Assembly (NCBI RefSeq): GCF_028561755.1
Contig: NZ_JAQQTD010000003.1
Span: forward strand, 369,645-433,644
Direction: 5' to 3'
DNA from: Altibacter sp. HG106
GTDB lineage: Bacteria; Bacteroidota; Bacteroidia; Flavobacteriales; Flavobacteriaceae
DNA: 64,000 nucleotides
Below, one piece after another: positions 35,368-43,000 of this stretch; the stretch's first letter is position 1, and every line of letters begins with the position of its first letter. A program made the translations under genes and the position numbers. The notes under the pieces are model-generated. The model did not search any database. It worked only from the letters and a program-made list of their open reading frames with translations, and was not told where the DNA came from.

Positions 35368-35447
35368 TGGTAACATAAGCGTTGTTTTTTCGCTGAATGC
35401 CAGCGCTCCTGCATCCCACGAGCCACAATAATGGCGCGCGGAAGGCA

Positions 35448-37004
35448 TTAAAGATCAAACTTGATGCCTTGTGCTAACGGCAACTCCGTCGTATAGTTGA
35501 TGGTATTCGTCTGACGGCGCATATACACCTTCCAGGCATCACTACCACTCTCGCGGCCGCCTCCTGTTTCTTTTTCTCCTCCAAAGGCACCTCCAATTTC
35601 GGCACCCGAAGTTCCAATATTCACGTTGGCGATACCACAATCGGATCCTCCATGGGATAAAAACTGCTCGGCTTCACGAAGGTTATTTGTCATAATTGCA
35701 GATGACAACCCTTGCGCAACGCCGTTTTGCATTTCAATTGCATTGGTAACATCCCCAGAATATTTCAGAAGATATAGTACAGGAGCAAAAGTTTCGTGCT
35801 GTACGATTTCGTAATGATTTTCGGCTTCCGCAATGGCAGGTTTTACATAGCAGCCACTTTCGTAGCCTTCTCCTTCCAAAACACCTCCTTCAACCAAAAC
35901 ATTTCCACCTTCTTCCACCACTTTGTCGAGTGCTTTTTGATACATGGCAACCGCGTCTTTATCGATAAGCGGACCTACGTGATTGTTTTCGTCTAACGGG
36001 TTGCCAATACGCAATTGCTTATACGCATCTACCAAGGCGCTTTTTACTTTATCGTACATGCTTTCGTGAATGATTAAACGACGCGTTGATGTACACCGTT
36101 GTCCGCAGGTTCCAACGGCTCCAAACACCGCGCCAATAACCGTCATTTTTATATCGGCATCGGGAGTAACAATAATGGCATTATTTCCTCCTAGTTCTAA
36201 CAAGCTTTTTCCCAAACGAGCGCCTACCGTTTTCGAAACGATTTTTCCCATACGAGTAGAACCCGTGGCCGAAATCAACGGAACCCGCTGATCGTTGGTC
36301 ATAAATTCACCCACTTTGTAGTCACCATTGATCAAACAAGAAATTCCTTCCGGAAGATTATTGTTCTTAAAAACCCGCGCCGCGATCTTCTGACATGCAA
36401 TTCCGCAGAGCGGTGCTTTTTCCGAAGGTTTCCAAATACATACATCACCACACACCCAAGCCAGTGCCGTGTTCCAGCTCCATACAGCTACAGGGAAATT
36501 AAAGGCAGAGATAATCCCCACAATGCCTAAGGGGTGGTATTGTTCGTACATACGGTGTCCCGGGCGCTCACTGTGCATGGTGAGTCCGTGTAACTGTCGT
36601 GAGAGTCCAACCGCAAAATCACAGATATCGATCATTTCCTGTACTTCTCCCAACCCTTCTTGGTAGCTTTTCCCCATTTCATAGGAAACCAATTTTCCAA
36701 GAGGTTCCTTAAGGCGGCGAAGCTCTTCTCCAAATTGACGAACAATCTCTCCGCGCTGCGGAGCCGGTGTGGTGCGCCAGGTTTTAAAAGCTTTGGAAGC
36801 CGTTTGAACTACTTGCTCGTATTCCTCTTCGGAAGTGCTGGTTACTTTTCCGATCAATTCACCATCTACCGGTGAATGTGAAGCCATTTCATTCCATCCC
36901 GGAAACCATTCGCTTCCTGTTGAGGTTCCTTTATTTACTGCTGAAAGTTCCAGCGCTTTCAATGCTTCTTCTATTCCCATAGCGGTCGCTACTGAAGTTG
37001 ACAT
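35448..37004 (-). CDS. aldehyde dehydrogenase, ALDH7/antiquitin-like
   Basis: 518 residues from ATG 37004 (MSTSVATAMG); an earlier start at 37043 is unlikely. ALDH catalytic residues are clear: N169 in SAFNFPVAVW, E270 in LLELGGNNA and the nucleophile C304 in GTCGQRCTSTRRL. The latter motif and the length favour the ALDH7 group (alpha-aminoadipate semialdehyde / piperideine-6-carboxylate dehydrogenase, lysine or pipecolate breakdown). The neighbour 145 bp upstream on the same strand is 3-hydroxyanthranilate dioxygenase, so a role as 2-aminomuconate semialdehyde dehydrogenase cannot be excluded. Cytoplasmic, NAD(P)-dependent. Confidence 0.9.
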   Translation of the reverse strand: MSTSVATAMGIEEALKALELSAVNKGTSTGSEWFPGWNEMASHSPVDGELIGKVTSTSEEEYEQVVQTASKAFKTWRTTPAPQRGEIVRQFGEELRRLKEPLGKLVSYEMGKSYQEGLGEVQEMIDICDFAVGLSRQLHGLTMHSERPGHRMYEQYHPLGIVGIISAFNFPVAVWSWNTALAWVCGDVCIWKPSEKAPLCGIACQKIAARVFKNNNLPEGISCLINGDYKVGEFMTNDQRVPLISATGSTRMGKIVSKTVGARLGKSLLELGGNNAIIVTPDADIKMTVIGAVFGAVGTCGQRCTSTRRLIIHESMYDKVKSALVDAYKQLRIGNPLDENNHVGPLIDKDAVAMYQKALDKVVEEGGNVLVEGGVLEGEGYESGCYVKPAIAEAENHYEIVQHETFAPVLYLLKYSGDVTNAIEMQNGVAQGLSSAIMTNNLREAEQFLSHGGSDCGIANVNIGTSGAEIGGAFGGEKETGGGRESGSDAWKVYMRRQTNTINYTTELPLAQGIKFDL

Positions 37005-37148
37005 AGTGTACTGTTTTAAGTTGAAAAATATAGCGCTTACCACCGTAGCGATAAGCTGTCGCGAAGGTACGGAAACCCCTCATAAAAGAAAAACAAATGA
37101 GGGTGATCTAACAAATAAGCGCTTCAGAAGCACAGCAACATGAGATGA

Positions 37149-37688
37149 TTATTCGTTCGTCGTGAATCGCTCGTCTACTTCCATTACCGTTCCACACTCT
37201 TCGCAAGTGCGTAGTTCTTTAGAATTGTAGAAATGTTGAAAGTGTTTCAGGAAGTCCTTTTCAATATCATTCAACGGAAAGTAAACCTCGTACAACTTAT
37301 GATTGCAATTGTCGCAAAACCAGAGCAGTCCATCCTTGGCATTGAGATCGGCGCGTTTTCGCTCTACCACCAAACCAATACTCCCTTCACTTCGAACCGG
37401 TGAATGCGGTACCTTTGCCGGGTGTAAATACATGTCTCCGGGACCCAGTTTCATTTCCTTACGTGTTCCATTCTCTTGAATGACTACGGTAATAGTCCCC
37501 TCAAGTTGGTAGAAAAGTTCTTCTGTTTCGTTGTAGTGATAATCCTTTCTCGCGTTAGGTCCTGCAACGATCATCACGATGTAATCATCGGCTTCCTTGT
37601 ATAAATTTTTATTTCCAACGGGCGGTTTGAGAAGATCTCTGTTGTCTTCTACCCATTGTGTAAGATTGAAAGGAGGTGCAATTGCCAT
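37149..37688 (-). CDS. haaO: 3-hydroxyanthranilate 3,4-dioxygenase
   Basis: 179 residues from ATG 37688 (MAIAPPF), the standard length; a start at 37706 would lie inside an inverted repeat. Opens the ring of 3-hydroxyanthranilate in the kynurenine pathway of tryptophan breakdown (to quinolinate or further). The cupin iron ligands are H51, E57 and H95, the substrate residues R47 and R99 are present, and the bacterial rubredoxin-like metal site has C125/C128 (CDNC) and C162/C165 (CEEC). Kynurenine monooxygenase and kynureninase genes are not in the window. Confidence 0.95.
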   Translation of the reverse strand: MAIAPPFNLTQWVEDNRDLLKPPVGNKNLYKEADDYIVMIVAGPNARKDYHYNETEELFYQLEGTITVVIQENGTRKEMKLGPGDMYLHPAKVPHSPVRSEGSIGLVVERKRADLNAKDGLLWFCDNCNHKLYEVYFPLNDIEKDFLKHFQHFYNSKELRTCEECGTVMEVDERFTTNE

Positions 37689-37689
37689 A

Positions 37690-37726
37690 GCCGTAATTTT
37701 AAACATTGATTGTTTAAAGTTACGGC
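37690..37726. promoter_or_regulatory. 15-bp inverted repeat abutting the haaO start codon
   Basis: GCCGTAATTTTAAAC at 37690-37704 and GTTTAAAGTTACGGC at 37712-37726 match as inverted copies at 14 of 15 positions, with a 7-nt spacer. It begins two bases upstream of the haaO ATG. It could be an operator for a dimeric regulator or an mRNA hairpin that covers the ribosome-binding region. Confidence 0.65.
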
Positions 37727-37756
37727 AAAAGCTTTATTAAAAAAAGGAGTTGCGAA

Positions 37757-38263
37757 CTACTTTTTGTAGAATAACTGTGTAAAAAAGTACGATCCTTGGG
37801 CGTTCTTCAAAACGCCAAAACCAGCGTGCGAATAGTTTCCTTCAATGAGGTCGCGGTGAGACGGACTGTTAAGCCAGGCGTGTACTACGGCTTCAGCAGT
37901 GTCGTAACCATAACCCACATTTTCACCCACGCGAACAGCGCCGCGCTGCGTCAATGCTTGTCGGCGTTCTCCAAAATTGTCGTGATTGATTTTTGATTTT
38001 TCGATCATGTACTGCGTATGCTGTACGGCGTAGGCTGAAGCGTACTGTTGATCTTTCAGAATTGGATCTAAACCTAAATTTGCGCGATGATCATTGATCA
38101 AAACGAGAATCTCGCTGGCCATTTCCCAGTCGGTTTCTTTAGCAAGGTTTACATCAATTGCGAAGTTTGCTTCCTCTTGTACGGTTACAACGTCTTCGTC
38201 TTTAGAACATGAGGCTAGGGTAACAAAGAGTACCATAGCCAGTAGGCTAGTAGTAAGTTTCAT
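37757..38263 (-). CDS. CAP (SCP-like) domain lipoprotein
   Basis: 168 residues. Lipobox ASC gives C19. The CAP domain (PF00188) covers about 45-168 with LINDHRANLGLDPILKD, HTQYMIEKSKINHDNF, ENVGYGYDTAEAVVHAWLNS and SPSHRDLIEGNYSHAGFGV. Two histidines and a Glu (H in INHDNF, E in GENVG) are in the CAP cavity positions. Function in bacteria is unclear; members may act on the cell wall or interact with lipids. Divergent from the isoaspartyl peptidase gene. Confidence 0.9.
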   Translation of the reverse strand: MKLTTSLLAMVLFVTLASCSKDEDVVTVQEEANFAIDVNLAKETDWEMASEILVLINDHRANLGLDPILKDQQYASAYAVQHTQYMIEKSKINHDNFGERRQALTQRGAVRVGENVGYGYDTAEAVVHAWLNSPSHRDLIEGNYSHAGFGVLKNAQGSYFFTQLFYKK

Positions 38264-38300
38264 AAGCGGGGGGCATCAAATTTGGGGCATGATGCTGATT

Positions 38301-38308
38301 CAAATATA
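38301..38308 (-). promoter_or_regulatory. predicted -7 box of the CAP-domain lipoprotein gene
   Basis: CAAATATA on plus equals TATATTTG on minus, matching TAnnTTTG, 37 bp upstream of the start at 38263. Confidence 0.5.
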
Positions 38309-38325
38309 GAAAAAAATTAATAAAA

Positions 38326-38361
38326 AATGCACTTTATCGAATATATAATGCATTTCATCGA
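38326..38361. repeat. phased direct repeats in a divergent promoter region
   Basis: AATGCACTTTATCGA at 38326-38340 and AATGCATTTCATCGA at 38347-38361 match at 13 of 15 positions, with a 21-bp period (two helical turns). They lie upstream of the -7 box of the CAP gene and upstream of the peptidase gene; a candidate regulator binding site. Confidence 0.55.
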
Positions 38362-38469
38362 TGTTTTTAACACTCTTCCTACAAATTTTCCGACATTTAA
38401 AAATCGTTGAATCCCTCGCCATTCATGGATTTTTACCGTATTTTAGTGGGGCTGAAAAAAATATTTGAA

Positions 38470-39540
38470 ATGCTTAGAATTTTAACATTTTTATCGCTGA
38501 TTTTTTTAGGAATTAGTTGTGAAAACGCCTCAAAATCGAATGAAAACATGACCCAATCTGCTTCAAAAACAACCACTTCCGAAGCATCTTTCGGCATTGT
38601 TATCCACGGGGGCGCCGGAACCATTCTAAAGGAAAACATGACCGATTCTTTAGAAATCGCCTACAAAGAAAAGTTGACGGAAGCTATTACCGCGGGGCAC
38701 ACCCTGCTAAAAAACGGTGCTACCGCCACGGAAGCCGTAACGGCAACCATCAATATCCTGGAAGACTCTCCCTTGTTCAACGCGGGAAAAGGTGCGGTGT
38801 TCACCCATAACGAAACCAATGAACTGGACGCCTCCATCATGGACGGAGCTACCCTCAATGCCGGTGCAGTCGCAGGCGTAACTCGAGTAAAAAACCCTAT
38901 CAATCTCGCGGAAGCCGTGATGAGTAAAAGTCAGCATGTGATGCTTAGTGGTACCGGTGCTGAAGAATTCGCAGAATCACAGGGAATCACCTTGGTGGCA
39001 CCCGAGTATTTTTACACGGAAGGCCGGTTTCAATCGTTACAGCGCATTAAAGAAAAAGAAAAGACGCAACTTGATCACGACAGCGCAGTGCTCTTAGAAG
39101 AGTTTAATTACAAAGACTCTAAATTCGGAACTGTGGGATGCGCTGCCTTAGACAAACATGGAAATCTTGCCGCAGGAACGTCTACCGGCGGGATGACGAA
39201 CAAGCGCTGGAATCGCATTGGAGACTCCCCCATCATTGGTGCCGGAACCTATGCCAATAACGCGACTTGTGCCGTTTCCTCTACAGGATGGGGCGAATAT
39301 TTTATTCGCGCCATGGTGGCATACGATATTTCTGCCCTGATGGAGTATAAGGGACTAAGCCTGCAAGAGGCTGCCAGTGAAGTGATTCAAAAGAAAGTAC
39401 CCGACTTAGGCGGTGATGGTGGTATTATCGCCATCGATCATCAAGGAAACGTTGCGATGGAGTTCAACACAGCCGGAATGTACCGCGCACACATGAATGC
39501 GGAGGGCGAACTCGTGTTGGGCATTTATAAAGATGAATAA
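38470..39540 (+). CDS. isoaspartyl peptidase/L-asparaginase, lipoprotein
   Basis: 356 residues from ATG 38470, where MLRILTFLSLIFLGISC forms a lipoprotein signal (C17); an earlier in-frame start at 38407 would mask it. Ntn-hydrolase of the plant-type asparaginase family. VIHGGAGT near the mature N-terminus, the TS/STGG region (LAAGTSTGG), and the nucleophile T221 in KFGTVGC, where autocleavage generates the active beta chain. Hydrolyses beta-aspartyl dipeptides and asparagine, here probably in the periplasm. The stop overlaps the next gene by 8 bp. Confidence 0.92.
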   Translation: MLRILTFLSLIFLGISCENASKSNENMTQSASKTTTSEASFGIVIHGGAGTILKENMTDSLEIAYKEKLTEAITAGHTLLKNGATATEAVTATINILEDSPLFNAGKGAVFTHNETNELDASIMDGATLNAGAVAGVTRVKNPINLAEAVMSKSQHVMLSGTGAEEFAESQGITLVAPEYFYTEGRFQSLQRIKEKEKTQLDHDSAVLLEEFNYKDSKFGTVGCAALDKHGNLAAGTSTGGMTNKRWNRIGDSPIIGAGTYANNATCAVSSTGWGEYFIRAMVAYDISALMEYKGLSLQEAASEVIQKKVPDLGGDGGIIAIDHQGNVAMEFNTAGMYRAHMNAEGELVLGIYKDE

Positions 39541-39844
39541 ACAGCCTCCTTATTACGCCGTTATCTTTACCAGTATTGCTTCTGAAGAGCAAGAAGGATA
39601 CGCTACCATGGCGTCTAAAATGGAAATGCTAGCAGCCAACCAACCGGGGTATTTAGGAATGGAACACGCCCGAGAAGAAGTAGGAATTACCATTAGTTAT
39701 TGGGAAAGTCTGGAAGCGATCGCTGCGTGGAAGGCAGTACTCGAACATCAAGAGGCACAGCGTCTCGGCAGAGAACGATGGTATCAACAATACACCACCA
39801 AAATCTGTAAGGTAGAGCGGGTGTTTTCTTTTGAGAAAGACTAG
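39533..39844 (+). CDS. antibiotic biosynthesis monooxygenase (ABM) domain protein
   Basis: 103 residues from ATG 39533, overlapping the peptidase stop by 8 bp; an upstream start would overlap more. Ferredoxin-like ABM fold, with YYAVIFTSIASEEQEGYATM, the GYLGMEHAREE strand and WKAVLEHQEAQRLGRERWY. Typical residues of the quinol-monooxygenase/heme-degrading groups are not definite, so the reaction is unknown. Many such proteins act on small aromatic or reactive compounds. Probably translated from the peptidase message. Confidence 0.85.
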   Translation: MNKQPPYYAVIFTSIASEEQEGYATMASKMEMLAANQPGYLGMEHAREEVGITISYWESLEAIAAWKAVLEHQEAQRLGRERWYQQYTTKICKVERVFSFEKD

Positions 39845-40027
39845 CCTTCTGTTAAACTTCTCATAAATCAGTCCCAGCATATACCAAGCTCTTTATTACC
39901 TCCGTTATCAAGCCATACCCTCCGACGTATCTTGTGACGATATTACCGAATTTTCTTCGGAATGTGTTCACTGCATGGTACATCCCTCCATAAATCGTAC
40001 TTTTAATAACCGCAAAAACCATCGCGT

Positions 40028-43000
40028 ATGAAAACCGTTGCACCCTACCTGCTCTTTGGTCTGTTTTTCTTTATCTATGCTTGTGATCGAAAGGGGTCTC
40101 AAGAAACAGACAACCTCTACGAATTTCAGGAGTATATTGTTTCACATTCCTTCGGAAATCAAAGTATTGCGGAACCCATACGGATAGAATTGGCACAACC
40201 CGTCACGCAGTTGGAACCCGATCAAACACTTCCGGATGGCATTATACAAATAGCACCAAAGGTACAAGGACAATGGGTATTGGAAAATAGTACTACGCTC
40301 CGATTTCAGACGGAAAATTATCTGGAACGCGACAAAGAGTATGCGATTACCGTGGCGCTTCACAAACTTTTTGAAGGTGTCCCCAAGGCAAGAAGGTCCT
40401 ATACCTTTGCGCTGAAGACCTTGGCAGCCGACTTCAAACTGAGCCTTGATGCGCTCCAATCGTACGATGCGAATTGGCAGTACGCCGAAGGTGTTGTAGA
40501 AGCAGCAGATGTGCTCTCCCTTCGTGAAGTAAAAGAATTAGTGTCGGCTACACAGGAGGGTGAAGATGTTGAAATAGTGTGGCCTTCGGAAGCTGCAGAT
40601 TCGCGGTTATTTACCTTCACCATCGATAGCATTCAGCGAAAATCGGAGGCTAGCGAAGTGACCATTTCGTGGGATGGTGCCTCACTAGATTCAGAAACTG
40701 AAGGGTCTTACGTACTCAAGATTCCGGGAATAAAGGATTTTAAGATGATCGATTGGAAAACCTCACGAGATCCTGAAGATGTACTGACGCTAAACTTTTC
40801 GGACCCCTTGCTGGCCTCTCAAAATTTTCAGGGGCTGATCACGCTTTCCGGAGACGACGACCTCCGTTTCGAGACCAATGGTAACCTCCTTTATGTGTAC
40901 CCCAGCACGGCACTTTCGGGAGATGTGGAGCTCTCCATATTCGATGGCGTTAAAAATCGGTTTGGCATCCAATTGTCCAACTCGGTAGAGGAAACCATTC
41001 GCTTCGAGGCCATTGCTCCTGCGGTTCGTTTGTTGTCTAAAGGCGTAATTCTTCCCAATGCGGCCAACACCCCAATTTTCTTTGAGGCGGTAAATCTTTC
41101 CAAGGTAGATGTTCGGGTCATTCAAATCTACAAAAACAATATGTTGCAATATTTACAGCAGTCCAATCTTTCAGATTCTTATTATTACAACATTCGCAAT
41201 GTAGGAAGACGTGTAGCCAAAAAAACACTCGATCTCTCCAATGGAAATTTGACCAAAGAAAACAGCTGGACCGCCCACGGCATCAATCTATCAGACTTTT
41301 TTGAAGCGGAACCCGGAGCTTTGTATCAACTTGAGTTTAGTTTTGAACCGCAATATGTCATGTATCCTTGTAACGGGGCGTTAGAGGCGTTAGCAACAAC
41401 AACCCTCGATAATTGGTCGGAAACAGAACGAGAAGAGCAGTATTGGGATAATGAACTCTACCGCTGGCGTAACTACAGTTACAACTGGAGAGAGCGTGAC
41501 AATCCGTGTCACGAAGCCTATTACCATGAAGACCGCATCGCCCGCATCAATGTACTTGGAAGTGACCTCGGACTCATTGTAAAAAAAGGGGCCAATGCCT
41601 CCTATCACTTTGCGACCACCAATATCCTTTCGGCCCGTCCCGAACCAAGAGTACGCATTCAGCTCTATAATTTTCAGCAACAGCTCATTGAAACCGTAAC
41701 CACCGATGGAGACGGATTGACCTTATACGATAGTGATGTTTCTATTGCCTTTGCCATAGCGCAGAAAGGCGATCAATACGCCTATGCCAAACTGAGTGAT
41801 GGAAACGCCCTTAGCTTAAGCCTGTTTGACATCTCCGGAAAAAAATTACAGAAAGGCCTAAAGGGTTTTATGTATACGGAAAGAGGCGTACATCGTCCGG
41901 GAGACAGTATTCATCTTACCTTCGTTCTGAATGATCTCGCCAACCCCATTCCCCGCGGACATCCCATAGTGATGTCGCTTACCGATGCCCAGGGAAAACT
42001 GGTGCAGCGCACCGTACAGCACGCCAAGCAGCCCAATGCTTCCAACGACACGCCACATGATCATTTTTATTATTTCCCGTTGGCTACCGATGCACAAGCG
42101 CCAACCGGTACCTGGAATGCACGGATTACTGTGGGCGGCGTAGCATTCGACAAAACATTACGCGTGGCTACCGTTAAACCCAATCGCCTGAAAATTAAAC
42201 TGGATTTCGACAAAGAAGTTCTCGACGCTACCGAAGCTGTTACCGGCAACGCACAGGCCCTTTGGTTGCATGGGGCACCGGCACGGAACCTTAAGATTGA
42301 TATAGAAGCAACCCTTCGCACGGCCAATCATCCTTTTGAGGCCTATAAAAAGTATCAATTTCAGGATCCGGTACGCAGTTTTGAAGAACAAACCCTTCCC
42401 ATGCTACAAACCACCTTATCTTCAGAAGGCAGCACCCGCTTTTCAAAAAAACTGGAACTCAACAAGCAAGCTCCGGGAATGCTACAAGCCACCTTCCTCA
42501 CGAAAGTATTTGAAGGCGGTGGTGATTTTTCAATAGATGTGTTCAGTAAGCCGTTGGCGCCATTTTCCCATTTTGTGGGCGTCAAATCTCCAGAAACCGA
42601 TCATTATGGGTCGTATACCACTGGAAATGACACGTATTTCGATCTGGTTACGGTAAACGCACAAGGAGAAGCTAGCGGCAATCGAGCCCTCAAAGTAGAA
42701 GTGTTTCAAATTGAATGGCGCTGGTGGTGGAATCGAGGAGAAGACAATTTGTCTCGCTACGAAAATGCTACTGTACATCGACCTTATAAAACCATGGAAG
42801 TGCGTTCTGACGTCAAAGGAAAGGCACAGTTTTCACTGAATATTCCACAGGAGGAAGGGGGGCGTTTTCTGATTCGGGTAATCGACACAGCCTCGGGTCA
42901 TGCTACGGGCCGCGTAGCTTATTTTTATGATCAATGGTGGCGTGCGCCGTCTGAAGGAGATTCTGATAGTGCAAAAATGCTGGTGTTCTCATCCAACAAG

